Assembly: GCA_003216615.1 (NCBI GenBank) | Contig: QCIP01000002.1 | Location: forward strand, 124,001 to 188,000 | DNA from: Prochlorococcus sp. AG-402-M15 | GTDB lineage: Bacteria > Cyanobacteriota > Cyanobacteriia > PCC-6307 > Cyanobiaceae | Length of the DNA: 64,000 bases | Direction of reading: 5' to 3' | Part shown: piece by piece, positions 21,896 to 32,861 of the stretch | Numbering within the stretch: the first letter of the stretch is position 1 | Layout: every line of letters starts with the position of its first letter | The notes under the pieces: model-generated | What the model saw: the letters and a program-made list of their open reading frames with translations, nothing else | Told to the model about the DNA's origin: nothing | Database searches by the model: none | Made by a program: the position numbers and the translations under genes

Positions 21896-22872
21896 CTGAA
21901 CATAGAGCGCAGACCTTTACCTACTTTCTCAATTTCATGTTTTGAATTCTCCTCTCGTAATTTTGTCATTAATGGTTTATTTTTATCGCATTCTTCTACA
22001 AAATTCTTAGCGAAAGTTCCATCTTGAATATCTTTTAGAATTTTCTGCATTTCTTTCTTTGTATCGCTATTGATAAGTCTTTTGCCACTTACATAATCTC
22101 CATATTCTGCAGTATTTGAAATGGAATCTCTCATTTGAGATAAGCCTCCCTTCACCATTAGATCAACAATAAGTTTAACTTCATGTAAGCATTCAAAGTA
22201 AGCAAGTTCGGGCTGATATCCTGCCTCTACAAGAGTTTCGAAGCCTGATTTGACGAGTTCTGATAAGCCTCCGCATAAGACCGCCTGTTCGCCAAATAAA
22301 TCGGTTTCTGTTTCCTCTTTGAAGTTTGTTTCAAGGATCCCAGCTCTCGTTCCGCCAATCCCTTTAGCGTAAGCCATCGCCAATGATCTTGCACTCCCAG
22401 AAGAATCCTGCTCTACTGCAAACAATGCTGGAACTCCTTGACCATTCTGATATTCCCAACGAACAGTATGTCCAGGTCCTTTTGGGGCAATCATTACAAC
22501 ATCAACAAAAATAGGAGGTTTGATAAGTCCGAATCTTATATTAAAGCCATGCGCAAAACTTAATATCTTTCCTTCTTTTAAGTTTGGTTCTATTTCTGTA
22601 AGATAAACATCTTTCTGAAACTCATCTGGGAGAAGAATCATAACCCAGTCTGCTTTTTCGCAAGCCTCAGAAACACTAAAAACTTTTAGACCATCGCTAA
22701 TAGCTTTGCTTTCAGACTTACTTCCTTTATATAATCCTACGATTACATCTATACCGCTATCCTTAAGGTTCAGAGCATGAGCGTGACCTTGTGAACCATA
22801 TCCTATTATCGCAATTGTTTTATTAGTTAAAAGACTTAGATCTGCATCTGTGTCGTAAAAGAGTTGGGTCAT
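21883..22872 (-). CDS. ilvC: Ketol-acid reductoisomerase
   Basis: [42 protein letters not shown]. Confidence 0.97.
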   Translation of the reverse strand: MTQLFYDTDADLSLLTNKTIAIIGYGSQGHAHALNLKDSGIDVIVGLYKGSKSESKAISDGLKVFSVSEACEKADWVMILLPDEFQKDVYLTEIEPNLKEGKILSFAHGFNIRFGLIKPPIFVDVVMIAPKGPGHTVRWEYQNGQGVPALFAVEQDSSGSARSLAMAYAKGIGGTRAGILETNFKEETETDLFGEQAVLCGGLSELVKSGFETLVEAGYQPELAYFECLHEVKLIVDLMVKGGLSQMRDSISNTAEYGDYVSGKRLINSDTKKEMQKILKDIQDGTFAKNFVEECDKNKPLMTKLREENSKHEIEKVGKGLRSMFSWLK

Positions 22873-22982
22873 TAGTTGTAGCTTCTTTGCATTTAATAAT
22901 TAATATTTTAGACATTAAACGTGTAAATAAACCAATAAATTTTTAATTTAAAAATGAAAATTAAAATATTTATTTAGAAAAT

Positions 22983-23594
22983 TCAAGACTGACTTGCTTC
23001 GCTTGGATGTGTGATTACTCTATCAATCAGACCATAGTTTTTTGCCTCTTCTGCGCTTAGAAAATAATCTCTATCAGTATCTTTTTCGATTTTTTCAAAT
23101 GATTGACCTGTCATATCCGCCATAGACATGTTTAGCATATCTTTAATTCTTAAAATTTCTTTAGCTTCTATTTCAATATCACTCGCCTGACGTTGAGATG
23201 TTCCTCCAAGGGGTTGATGAATCATTATTCTGCTGTGAGGCAAAGCAACTCTTTTACCTTTTGTTCCAGCTGCCAATAAAAATGCACCCATGGAGGCTGC
23301 GAGACCTACGCAAATAGTTACTACATCACTTTTAACGTATTTGATAGTGTCGTATATAGCCAAACCAGCTGTTACTGATCCTCCTGGGCTATTTATGTAT
23401 AGATAGATAGGTTTGGAATTGTCTTCAGAATCAAGATAAAGCATTTGTGCAACAAGGCTATTGGCAATCCCATCATTAACCTCTTGTCCAAGAAAAAGAA
23501 TTCTTTCAACCCCTAGTCTTGTATATATGTCGACCCATCTTTCGTATTGACTTCCTGGAAGTCTGTAAGGGACGCTTGGAGTTCCTATTGGCAT
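22983..23594 (-). CDS. clpP: ATP-dependent Clp protease proteolytic subunit, catalytic Ser present
   Basis: [16 protein letters not shown] and [12 protein letters not shown]. Confidence 0.93.
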   Translation of the reverse strand: MPIGTPSVPYRLPGSQYERWVDIYTRLGVERILFLGQEVNDGIANSLVAQMLYLDSEDNSKPIYLYINSPGGSVTAGLAIYDTIKYVKSDVVTICVGLAASMGAFLLAAGTKGKRVALPHSRIMIHQPLGGTSQRQASDIEIEAKEILRIKDMLNMSMADMTGQSFEKIEKDTDRDYFLSAEEAKNYGLIDRVITHPSEASQS

Positions 23595-23620
23595 GATTTT
23601 AAAGTAGTTGTTTGTGAGAG

Positions 23621-24292
23621 TTAAATTTTATTTGGTAAATCTTTTTGACTTTTTAGTATTCTATCGATAACTCCATAATCTAAGGCTTCTTGAGGGTTAA
23701 GATAACTCATCCTGTCTGAGTCTTTAGATAGTTCTTCAATGGTCTTACCAGTATTACGAGATAGAATCTCCAACATTGATTTTTTATTTTTCAAAACTTC
23801 TTCAGCTCTTATTTGAATATCGGTTGCTTGACCTCTTGCTCCGCTTATTGGTTGATGTAAAACTATCGAGGCGTGAGGAAGAGCGGCTCTTTGCCCCTTT
23901 GTGCCAGATGAGAGGATAACTGCGGCAGTCCCCATTGCTTGTCCGATACAGATTGTATGTACTGGTGGCTTAATGTAACTTATTGTATCGCAGATAGCGA
24001 AAGCTTCTGTTTCGAAACCAACTGCGTCCCCAGTGTACCAGCTTGTACCGGTTGAGTTTATATAGAAATAGATAGGTTTTTCTGGATCTTCAAACTCTAG
24101 ATAAAGAAGTTGAGCAATAATTAACTCAGTAACATCCATTCCAAGTTGTCTTTTTGCATCATCATCTGAAAATAATGGTAAACCTAAATAGACAATTCTT
24201 TCTTTCAATAAAAGAGAGGGTAGATCAGGAGGCGGGGTCCTCATGACGGTGTTTTCGCCGTAATAAGGAGCAGATACAGTCATATGTATCAC
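23621..24292 (-). CDS. clpR: Catalytically inactive ClpP paralogue ClpR
   Basis: Nucleophile region reads [16 protein letters not shown] (no ASMGA Ser); insertion [18 protein letters not shown]; directly upstream of clpP. Confidence 0.88.
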   Translation of the reverse strand: MIHMTVSAPYYGENTVMRTPPPDLPSLLLKERIVYLGLPLFSDDDAKRQLGMDVTELIIAQLLYLEFEDPEKPIYFYINSTGTSWYTGDAVGFETEAFAICDTISYIKPPVHTICIGQAMGTAAVILSSGTKGQRAALPHASIVLHQPISGARGQATDIQIRAEEVLKNKKSMLEILSRNTGKTIEELSKDSDRMSYLNPQEALDYGVIDRILKSQKDLPNKI

Positions 24293-24323
24293 ATAATTAA
24301 GATTGTTTTGATTCTAGCTAGAT

Positions 24324-25433
24324 TTAGCCCTGTGTCGCTGGTGATTTGAAAGATTTGTTTGACTCAGGATTATTTATTAGTTTTCCAAAGACCATTCTTC
24401 CTGTAGGGGTTTGCAATGCTCCTGTGATAACAATATCTAATCTGCTTCCCACAAAATTTTTAGCTTCATCAATAACTACCATTGTTCCGTCATCTAAATA
24501 TCCAATACCTTGCATTTTTTCTTTACCCTCTCTCACAATTTTTATATTAAGTGATTCTCCTGGTTGCACTTCTGGCCTTAAAGCGATAACTAAATCACTT
24601 AAATTCATAACTTTTAATTCTTTAACTTCCGCAATCTGCGAAAGATTATAGTCTGCGGTGATTAAGGTTCCTGCCATATCCTCAGTAATTTTTAAGAGCT
24701 TTTCATCTACCCCATTACCTTCATACTTCGTTGGGTTTATTACAAGTCTTCTCCCGTATAGATCTCTTAATTCTTTCAATAATTTTAAACCTCTTCTACC
24801 TTTAGACCTTTTTTCATTACTGCTTGAGTCAGCTAAAGTTTGTAACTCATCAATTACGCTTTGCGCAACAATTAATTGCCCTTCCAACAAACCGCAACTT
24901 AATAGGCCATTTATTCTGCCATCAATAATTACACTGGTATCTAGAATCTTTGGACTGGCAGCAGGGAGTATTCCTTCATTAACTAAATATGCATCAGTAT
25001 TATTTGGATTGAATAATCTTAATAAAGTCCTACCATGGGTATCCGCTAACTTATAACCAAGCGCACCAAAGAAAATATTACTTAATATTGCTGCTAGGGG
25101 TTTTGCAAAAAATACTTCTCTAGGAAAAGGAATTAATAGTATTGGAGCGAGTAGAAGATTCGCAACAAGTAATCCTAAAATTAAGCCAACTGACCTACTT
25201 ATTAATAGATCCGTAGGCATTGTCTTTATTTGATCAAGAAATGTCTTTCTAAGTTGTAGGAATACAAAACCAGCTGCTAGTCCTATAAAAGAACCAATTA
25301 TTGCTAAAACAATTCTAAAAGCCTCTACATTAGACACCTGCTTGAGTATGTCTACAGGTAATAAATCAACCCCAAGCCATCCTGAAGCCGCTCCAGACAA
25401 TACAAATAAAATTAAGACTAAGGTATCTGTCAT
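24324..25433 (-). CDS. Membrane-anchored PIN/TRAM domain protein
   Basis: N-terminal TM helices; ILDTSVIIDGRINGL PIN motif; C-terminal TRAM-like GIGYLDDGTMVVIDEA. Confidence 0.88.
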   Translation of the reverse strand: MTDTLVLILFVLSGAASGWLGVDLLPVDILKQVSNVEAFRIVLAIIGSFIGLAAGFVFLQLRKTFLDQIKTMPTDLLISRSVGLILGLLVANLLLAPILLIPFPREVFFAKPLAAILSNIFFGALGYKLADTHGRTLLRLFNPNNTDAYLVNEGILPAASPKILDTSVIIDGRINGLLSCGLLEGQLIVAQSVIDELQTLADSSSNEKRSKGRRGLKLLKELRDLYGRRLVINPTKYEGNGVDEKLLKITEDMAGTLITADYNLSQIAEVKELKVMNLSDLVIALRPEVQPGESLNIKIVREGKEKMQGIGYLDDGTMVVIDEAKNFVGSRLDIVITGALQTPTGRMVFGKLINNPESNKSFKSPATQG

Positions 25434-25529
25434 ATCTATAATCTACTAGGATTTATTAATTGAGTAAATAAGGATTTTATTTTTTTCGATCCTTAATTTT
25501 TTTTTGAAGCTTAAAAATGTACTTAGATT

Positions 25530-26753
25530 ATGAATAAGTTTCCAAGAAGTGCTTATGTACACATCCCTTTTTGTCATAGAAGGTGCTTTTATTGTGATTT
25601 TGCAGTTGTCCCATTAGGAAACAAAGTTGAAACTTTACAAGGTTATGGAAGCAAAACTGTTAAAGAATATTTGCACTTTTTATTCAAAGAAATATTGTCA
25701 ATTAAGCATAAATCTCCTCTTTCGACAATTTATATAGGTGGTGGTACACCATCAATTTTGGATCCAAAACAAATCAAAGATTTAATTGATCTCTTTAAAA
25801 AAAATTATGGAATTGACTATGGTGCTGAAATCACTTTAGAAGTTGATCCAGCTAGTTTTAATCAAGATGATCTTAACGGATTCATAAATGCTGGGATAAA
25901 TAGATTTAGTCTCGGAGTGCAAAGTTTTAATAATCAGATACTTCAAAAGTCGGGAAGACGGCATTTGAGTGAAGATGCTGAAAAATCTTGTTTATGGTTG
26001 AAGAGAAAATATGATTGTGGGTTAATAAAAAGCTGGAGCTTAGACTTAATTCAAAACTTGCCACTTAGTGGATTTAAAGAATGGCAAGATGACTTAAAAA
26101 AAACAATAACGTTTTCACCACCACATATATCCATTTACGATTTAAATATTGAGAATGGAACTGTTTTTAAAAAATTAGTTAATTTAGGAAAATTAAAACT
26201 TTTGAGTGATGAAGAGGCTTTTAGAAATAGTGAATCAACTCATTTAATTTTAAAAAACTCAGGGTACTCAAGATATGAAATCTCAAACTATTGTCTTCCG
26301 AGTCATCAATCCAGACATAATAGAGTTTATTGGCGAGGATTAGGCTGGTGGAGTTTTGGTCAAGGTTCTACTAGTTCACCTTGGGGGGAAAAGTTAACTA
26401 GACCGAGAGTTAGTAAGGAATATAAAGAATGGGTAATTAGGCAATACGAACTAAACCTAGATTCATCCCTTACTAATAAGGATTTTATATATAAAGAACT
26501 TGATGAGAAAATAATGTTGGGATTGAGACTTAAAGAGGGTATAGATATCCATGAGGTGTTTAAAGAACAAAACTGGGAAAACAAAAAATTTGAAAGAAAC
26601 TTAAATAAATTGCTTAAAGAATGGGAAAGGTTTCTTGAAAGTGGACTATTAGTGAGAAAGGGGAATAGATTCTTTTTAAGCGATCCAAAAGGAATGGAGT
26701 TAAGCAATCAAATTCTTATTTCCATGTTTAAGTGGTGGGATAAGATTAATTAA
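25530..26753 (+). CDS. hemW: Radical SAM coproporphyrinogen oxidase-like / heme chaperone HemW
   Basis: YVHIPFCHRRCFYCDF (CxxxCxxC); IYIGGGTPS. Confidence 0.88.
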   Translation: MNKFPRSAYVHIPFCHRRCFYCDFAVVPLGNKVETLQGYGSKTVKEYLHFLFKEILSIKHKSPLSTIYIGGGTPSILDPKQIKDLIDLFKKNYGIDYGAEITLEVDPASFNQDDLNGFINAGINRFSLGVQSFNNQILQKSGRRHLSEDAEKSCLWLKRKYDCGLIKSWSLDLIQNLPLSGFKEWQDDLKKTITFSPPHISIYDLNIENGTVFKKLVNLGKLKLLSDEEAFRNSESTHLILKNSGYSRYEISNYCLPSHQSRHNRVYWRGLGWWSFGQGSTSSPWGEKLTRPRVSKEYKEWVIRQYELNLDSSLTNKDFIYKELDEKIMLGLRLKEGIDIHEVFKEQNWENKKFERNLNKLLKEWERFLESGLLVRKGNRFFLSDPKGMELSNQILISMFKWWDKIN

Positions 26754-27519
26754 GTCTCTCAGAGTCTACCCATTCTTTTAATTTTTCCTCAAATAAAAAT
26801 TTCCCTTGAATAATAGGCTGACAAAATGGTGGTTGATCATCATTAAGGCCTAATAAATCAGCTGTAACTCTTACTTGTCCATCACAATAATTACCTGCAC
26901 CTATTCCTATTGTGGGAATTTTTAGGTTATTTTGAATTTCTTTTGCCAGTAACTCAGGAATATGTTCAAGAACTATTGAAAAACATCCTAATTTTTCAAG
27001 AATCGAAGCTTCTTTCTTGATTCTTTCTTGGCTTTCTAAGCTTTCTCCTTGTTTCTTTAATCCTAGATTTAAATAACTTTGTGGTGTAAGACCTATATGA
27101 CCCATAACAGGAATTCCCATTCTTATTAATCTAGAAATAACTTTTTGTATTTCTGGTTCAGCCCCTTCTATCTTTACAGCTTTTGCATAAGTGTTTTGAA
27201 TGATTTTTCCTGCATATTCAACAGCTTTATCCTCTCCACATTGGTAAGTCAGAAAAGGCATGTCGGAAACGATCAATGGTTGATTTTCAATTTTCTTCTT
27301 AAAACCTCTCGAAACAGCATTGGTATGATAAATTATGTTTTCTAAAGTTAATGGCAATGTGGATTTGTATCCTAAACAGACCATTGCTAAGGAATCTCCC
27401 ACTAAGACGATATCAACATTGGCTTTTTCTGCAATGGATCCTGATATTGAGTCCCATGCAGTTAGTGCAATAATTTTTTTTGATTTTTCTTTATACTTAA
27501 AGAGGTCTGAAGGTAACAT
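26746..27519 (-). CDS. panB: 3-methyl-2-oxobutanoate hydroxymethyltransferase
   Basis: ALTAWDSISG; VGDSLAMVCLGYKSTLPLTLE; IGIGAG. Confidence 0.95.
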   Translation of the reverse strand: MLPSDLFKYKEKSKKIIALTAWDSISGSIAEKANVDIVLVGDSLAMVCLGYKSTLPLTLENIIYHTNAVSRGFKKKIENQPLIVSDMPFLTYQCGEDKAVEYAGKIIQNTYAKAVKIEGAEPEIQKVISRLIRMGIPVMGHIGLTPQSYLNLGLKKQGESLESQERIKKEASILEKLGCFSIVLEHIPELLAKEIQNNLKIPTIGIGAGNYCDGQVRVTADLLGLNDDQPPFCQPIIQGKFLFEEKLKEWVDSERLN

Positions 27520-27565
27520 AAGAAATTTATGTATCTTTTTTAATAAAGAATTGCTATTATATTTT

Positions 27566-27661
27566 TGACTCGGCCTTTCGCGGTTTTAACGCCTAAACCT
27601 GGTCAGGACCGGAAGGTAGCAGCCACAAGGGATGCTTGAGGCAGGCGAGATAACCGAGTCA
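27566..27661 (+). ncRNA. ffs: Signal recognition particle 4.5S RNA
   Basis: ggtcaggaccggaaggtagcagccacaagggatgc core with closing stem tgactcgg/ccgagtca. Confidence 0.95.
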
Positions 27662-27675
27662 CTCTATTTTACCTT

Positions 27676-28791
27676 TTAATCTATATCTTTTTTATTCTGC
27701 CTTAACCTCAAAAATTCAGGAATATTTGCTCCTGTGTCTTTATTATTTGAATCATTATAAAAAGATTGATTAGATAATCTATTTCTTATTCTTTGTTGCT
27801 TCAATGGTTGGTTTGTATCAAAACCTGTTGCAATAACGGTAACTTGTATCTCACCTTCCATATCTTGGTTGACTGCTTGACCAACAATTATATTTGCATC
27901 CTGATCTACAACAGCACTAATAACTTCTCCTACTGAGTTCACATCATCAAGAGTCAAATCTTTCCCTCCAGTAATATTTACAAGACAACCTTTCGCTCCA
28001 TCAATTCTTCCTGCTTCTAGTAATGGACTATTAATTGCAGCTTGAGCAGCCTCTATCGCTCTAGATCGACCAGATCCGATACCCACCCCAAGAAGGGCTG
28101 TACCAGCTTCAGTCATTACTGATCTCACATCAGCAAAGTCAAGATTTACCTCACCTGGGCGGGTAATTACTTCACTTATTCCTTGAACTCCCATTCTTAA
28201 AACATCATCTGCATTCCTAAACGCTTCTTGAATAGAGGCACCCGATGAAACTTCTTTTAAACGATCATTTGGTATGACAATAAGAGTATCAACATTTTCT
28301 GCCAATCTCGCAATTCCTTCTTCTGCTTGACGCATTCTTCTTTTCCCTTCGAAAGAAAAAGGTTTAGTTACTATTCCAATTGTTAATGCACCGCTTTGCT
28401 TTGCTACTTCAGCAACAACTGGAGCTGCTCCTGTGCCAGTGCCTCCGCCCATTCCTGCCGCTATAAAAACCAAGTCAGAACCCTCTAGTGATTGTTGAAG
28501 CTCATCTCTAGATTCTTCCGCAGCTTTTTGCCCGATACTAGGATTTCCTCCAGCTCCAAGCCCCCTCGTCAAGTTCTGACCTAATTGGACCCTTCGCTGG
28601 GCAGAGGACTGCAGTAAGGCTTGCGCATCAGTATTAAGAACTCTGAATGAAACGCCTTCAAGATCACTATCAATCATCCTGTTTACAGCGTTACTTCCAC
28701 CACCCCCTACACCAATAACTTCTATTTTGGCGTTCTGGCTTGGAAGAATTTCTCTTGATTGATCAAAGTTTGGATTGTTACCGAAGCTCAT
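27676..28791 (-). CDS. ftsZ: Cell division protein FtsZ
   Basis: [32 protein letters not shown]. Confidence 0.98.
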   Translation of the reverse strand: MSFGNNPNFDQSREILPSQNAKIEVIGVGGGGSNAVNRMIDSDLEGVSFRVLNTDAQALLQSSAQRRVQLGQNLTRGLGAGGNPSIGQKAAEESRDELQQSLEGSDLVFIAAGMGGGTGTGAAPVVAEVAKQSGALTIGIVTKPFSFEGKRRMRQAEEGIARLAENVDTLIVIPNDRLKEVSSGASIQEAFRNADDVLRMGVQGISEVITRPGEVNLDFADVRSVMTEAGTALLGVGIGSGRSRAIEAAQAAINSPLLEAGRIDGAKGCLVNITGGKDLTLDDVNSVGEVISAVVDQDANIIVGQAVNQDMEGEIQVTVIATGFDTNQPLKQQRIRNRLSNQSFYNDSNNKDTGANIPEFLRLRQNKKDID

Positions 28792-28971
28792 CTCTTAAAT
28801 AAGGTTCTAATACTAGTATTGGATGCATTATGAACTTACTAAGCTCATCTGTAGGAATATGTTGAGGAAAATCCTTAAAATATTCATTTATTAAATAGTT
28901 TGTTTTAAATGCTAAATCCTCACCAACACTACAATAATTAAAAAAAATTATTTAAAATCAATTTCCAAATA

Positions 28972-29697
28972 TTAGGGTTTGAACACTTTTATTTTTGGTT
29001 TATTTGGATCAGTAAGATCAATATTATCTATTTTTTCAGAAAAGTTATTTTTCTTTAATTCATTTTTTAGGTTATTGATTATTAGTAATTGATAGTTGAT
29101 TAAATTTGGGTTAAATCCTAATAGGATTGTTTTTAAATCTTTTTCCTCAACAGTAAGAAATCCATTTTTTGAAAAAGTTATCGTAACTATCTCAAATTCA
29201 TAATTATCTTTAGCAATAAAAATTTCAGATAATATTTCTTTGAATTTCTCGTTCCAACCAAAAACTGTAATAGTTAACTCGCTCAAATTTTTATAATCTA
29301 CGTTTTGTTTATTGATAAAACTTCCATCTTTATCAATAAAGCCTAAGATTTTGTCGTCGTTAAATATTCTTTCAGCGTAAGCTATTGGAGTTCTTGTTTT
29401 AAAATGAACTTTCAAACCAAAAGGAAATAATTCTCTGTTTACCGAAACATTCTTTAGAGATAAATTTTGTTTTAACTCTTTTTCTAACAAATTAGTTTCA
29501 ACAAAAATTAATCGGATCGGAAAATTTAAAGATGAATTTTTTACCACATCATTCTGCGAAAATAATTCACTACCAGAAATCCTAATGTCCTGAGTATCAA
29601 CTTTTTTGAGAGTTTTTATGCTTAATAAGCTTGTTAAAAATAAAGATGAAATTAGAAAAAAAAAGCTCTTATTTTTGATTCCTTTTTGGTTTTTCAC
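28972..29697 (-). CDS. ftsQ: FtsQ/DivIB-type cell division protein (POTRA)
   Basis: N-terminal TM then POTRA-like domain; position between ftsZ and ddl. Confidence 0.75.
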   Translation of the reverse strand: MKNQKGIKNKSFFFLISSLFLTSLLSIKTLKKVDTQDIRISGSELFSQNDVVKNSSLNFPIRLIFVETNLLEKELKQNLSLKNVSVNRELFPFGLKVHFKTRTPIAYAERIFNDDKILGFIDKDGSFINKQNVDYKNLSELTITVFGWNEKFKEILSEIFIAKDNYEFEIVTITFSKNGFLTVEEKDLKTILLGFNPNLINYQLLIINNLKNELKKNNFSEKIDNIDLTDPNKPKIKVFKP

Positions 29698-30104
29698 AAA
29701 TCACATCTAGCTTTTTCCATCAGTTGGTCCATCCATTCTCTCGCTTGCTCTGCATCTGAAAATGGTACATCCATCTCTTTACCATCCCCAACTAATCTCA
29801 ACCTGCACTTACCTTGAGATTCACTTGTTAGAGGAGCTTCTCCTGAAGTTAGTGCCATTAATTCAACTAATTCCAGTTTCTTGATTGTAAAACAATCTTT
29901 TTCTTCAAATTTACCAGCTTCAAATGCGCTCCACTTTAACTCACCATCTTTTAAGGACGCTGCACCTGAACTATCTAACTTGCAAAGTTCAGAATCACTC
30001 GCCCAACTTCTAAAAAGATTTTGCCTTCGTCTTTCTAACCATCCAAGTGCAGTTAATAAAATGAAGATTAAAAGTAATGGTAACCAAAGTAGTCCATGCA
30101 ACAT
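29694..30104 (-). CDS. Conserved hypothetical protein, N-terminal TM
   Basis: 136 aa, start of ftsQ overlaps its stop; in the division cluster. Confidence 0.65.
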   Translation of the reverse strand: MLHGLLWLPLLLIFILLTALGWLERRRQNLFRSWASDSELCKLDSSGAASLKDGELKWSAFEAGKFEEKDCFTIKKLELVELMALTSGEAPLTSESQGKCRLRLVGDGKEMDVPFSDAEQAREWMDQLMEKARCDL

Positions 30105-30114
30105 TTGATTTAAA

Positions 30115-31182
30115 TTACAAACCTAAAGATATATCTACCAGTTTAGCCACAAGTTGTTCAATTTTTAAACCTGAAGCTTCCCAAAGCATTGGAAACATGC
30201 TGTTTTTTGTAAAACCTGGAATAGTATTTATTTCATTTAGCAAAATTTTATTTGAAGATTTTTCTAAGAAGAAATCTACTCTTGCAAAACCGAAAATATT
30301 TAGTGCTTTACAACTTTTAATAGCAATTTCTTTAATTTCTTTTGTGATTTTAGAATCTATTTCGGCTGGGATAACTATTTTATTATTTGAGTGATATTTT
30401 GAATCGTAATCATACCAATCACTTTCGTAATTTACCTCGCCTATCTCAGAGGTTAAGAGTTTTGAATTCCCAATTATTCCGCATTCAATCTCCCTTACCT
30501 CTAAACCTTCCTCTATTAAGATTCTTGAATCTATTTCCCTAGCCTTTTCTAATGCTTGTAATATTTCTGATTCATTTATGACTTTGGAGATGCCAAGAGA
30601 TGATCCAGAGTTCGATGGTTTAACAAAAACAGGAAAATTTAATTTTCTTAGAATTTCATTAATTATTTTATTTTTTACTTCCTTATCGTTGAGATCTTCA
30701 TTTTGAAAAACTAGATAATTAACTTGTGGAAGTTTAAGATTGGAGAAAATTGTTTTCATCAATATTTTATCCATTCCAAGTGCAGAGCCAATAATTCCAC
30801 ATCCGACTAAAGGTTTCTTTGTAAATCTAAGTAAGCCATGAATTGATCCGTCTTCACCATTAAATCCATGTAAAAGAGGAAACCAAACATCAACATTTTG
30901 AAATTCAATTCCGTCAAGGAAGTTAATTTTTTCTTGATTAAAAATTTCTTGTTTTTTTGTTTTTTTGTTTTCAATTTCACCAATTAGGATCTTTTCTGAG
31001 AGATAACTATCAAGCCAATCTCCATATTTGTTTATGTAAAAGGGTTTAACTGTATAGCGTTCTTTGTTTATTTTTGAATTAAATGCTTGAAAAACTGTTT
31101 TTGCAGAGGATATCGATACTTCATGTTCATTGGAATTCCCACCAAATATTAAACCAATACATTTTTTCCCCCTCTCTATCAT
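30115..31182 (-). CDS. ddl: D-alanine--D-alanine ligase
   Basis: GLIFGGNSNEHEVS; LHGFNGEDGSIHG; LLNEINTIPGFT. Confidence 0.95.
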   Translation of the reverse strand: MIERGKKCIGLIFGGNSNEHEVSISSAKTVFQAFNSKINKERYTVKPFYINKYGDWLDSYLSEKILIGEIENKKTKKQEIFNQEKINFLDGIEFQNVDVWFPLLHGFNGEDGSIHGLLRFTKKPLVGCGIIGSALGMDKILMKTIFSNLKLPQVNYLVFQNEDLNDKEVKNKIINEILRKLNFPVFVKPSNSGSSLGISKVINESEILQALEKAREIDSRILIEEGLEVREIECGIIGNSKLLTSEIGEVNYESDWYDYDSKYHSNNKIVIPAEIDSKITKEIKEIAIKSCKALNIFGFARVDFFLEKSSNKILLNEINTIPGFTKNSMFPMLWEASGLKIEQLVAKLVDISLGL

Positions 31183-31192
31183 TTAAAAAAGA

Positions 31193-32587
31193 TTATAAAT
31201 AAAGTTGACCAGATAAAGAAAAAGGTCTTGCTTCATTTATTCTGACATCTATCTCATCTCCCAATGAAAAATTAAAATTAATGTTTTTGGGAATCTCTAT
31301 GAAAGTTAATCTATTTGTTCTAGTTCTACCCATAATTTGCGAGGAATTTTTTGGATTTAAACCCTCAATTAAAACGCTTTCGATATTATTGATGTATCTC
31401 TGATTTCTGCTCCTAGCAGTTTTCTCAACCAAATCATTAATTTCTTGCAATCTAGCTTTTTTTACCTCTTCCGAAAGTTGATTCGACCAAACTGCTGCAG
31501 GCGTGTTTGGTCTTGGAGAGTATGCAGCAGTATTTACTTGATCAAAGCCAATTTCTGATATTAGCTTTAATGTATCTTGATATTGATGTTCTGTTTCTCC
31601 TGGGAAAGCAACTATTGCGTCGGCTGTGATTGATGCACCTGGCATTAATGATCTTATATTCTCAATAATATTTTTATACTTTTTGATGGTATATCCTCTG
31701 GACATTTGCTTTAAGATTTCATCATTTCCACTTTGGAAGGGAATATGGAAATGTTCACAGACTTTATCAAGTTCAAAACAAGCTTGAATCAACCTTTTTG
31801 AAAAATATCTTGGATGACTAGTAGCAAACCTTATTCTGCGAATTCCTTTAACATCATGAATGTAATACAAAAGATCAGTTAAAGTGTTTTCTTTTCTCCC
31901 CTCTTTTGTAGTTCCTGGAAGATCTCTACCATAAGCATCAATATTCTGACCCAAAAGAGTAATTTCTTTAAAATTATCATCAGCTAACTTTTGGATCTCA
32001 CTTTTTATCGCATTTGGATATCTTGACTGCTCTTTCCCCCTGACAGAGGGAACTACACAATATGAACATCTTTCATTACATCCGTAAATGATATTAACCC
32101 AGCCACAAATAGAGCTTTCTCTTCTAGCACTTGTTATGTCTTCAGAAATGAAGATTTCTTCTGTGGCAGCAACTTGATTTCCTAAGTCAACTTTCCCCAG
32201 AAGATTCTCAAGGTTGTTTACATGTTGAGGCCCCATTACTAGATCAAGTTCTGGGACTCTTCTTAGTAAGGACTCTCCCTCTTGCTGAGCAAGGCAACCT
32301 GCGACAACAAGTTTCAGGCTAGGTGTTTTATGCTTTCTTTTTGCTTGTCTTCCTAGAAAGCTATAAACTTTTTGCTCCGCATTATCTCTTATAGTGCATG
32401 TATTGTACAAAACCAAATCAGCATTTAATTCATTATCTGCTCTGATGTATCCCATTTTCTCTAATGTTCCAGCCATTCTCTCAGAATCTGCCTTGTTCAT
32501 TTGGCATCCAAATGTGGTTATCCAATAACTGCCAGTAGTTGAATTCTTTTTGAATTTTTTTTCGTCTGGTTTTGTTTTTGTTAGCAC
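31193..32587 (-). CDS. miaB: tRNA-2-methylthio-N6-dimethylallyladenosine synthase MiaB
   Basis: [26 protein letters not shown]-terminal TRAM. Confidence 0.95.
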   Translation of the reverse strand: MLTKTKPDEKKFKKNSTTGSYWITTFGCQMNKADSERMAGTLEKMGYIRADNELNADLVLYNTCTIRDNAEQKVYSFLGRQAKRKHKTPSLKLVVAGCLAQQEGESLLRRVPELDLVMGPQHVNNLENLLGKVDLGNQVAATEEIFISEDITSARRESSICGWVNIIYGCNERCSYCVVPSVRGKEQSRYPNAIKSEIQKLADDNFKEITLLGQNIDAYGRDLPGTTKEGRKENTLTDLLYYIHDVKGIRRIRFATSHPRYFSKRLIQACFELDKVCEHFHIPFQSGNDEILKQMSRGYTIKKYKNIIENIRSLMPGASITADAIVAFPGETEHQYQDTLKLISEIGFDQVNTAAYSPRPNTPAAVWSNQLSEEVKKARLQEINDLVEKTARSRNQRYINNIESVLIEGLNPKNSSQIMGRTRTNRLTFIEIPKNINFNFSLGDEIDVRINEARPFSLSGQLYL

Positions 32588-32658
32588 TTTGCTGGGAATT
32601 TTTTATGATTCTTTAATTCAAAATTACAAGTTTAATAATTTTGCTGCAATTTTATGAG

Positions 32659-32732
32659 GGCGAGCGAGGGGATTCGAACCCCCGAATAGCGGCGCCACAA
32701 GCCGCTGCCTTAACCACTTGGCGACGCCCGCC
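32659..32732 (-). tRNA. tRNA-His(GTG), with G-1 encoded
   Basis: Reverse strand gGCGGGCGTCGCC..GCGGCTTGTGGCGCCGC..GGGGGTTCGAATCCCCTCGCTCGCc; acceptor 7 bp pairs, C73. Confidence 0.93.
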
Positions 32733-32861
32733 GCACATTTATAAATTTAACAACTCAAGAGTAATTTTACATAGTTATTTTATCTTTTAGCTAAATTTGA
32801 ATTATTTTCTAGTTCAGTAAAGTTTTCTAATGTTTTAAAATAAAAGAAAATTTAAAAAAAT

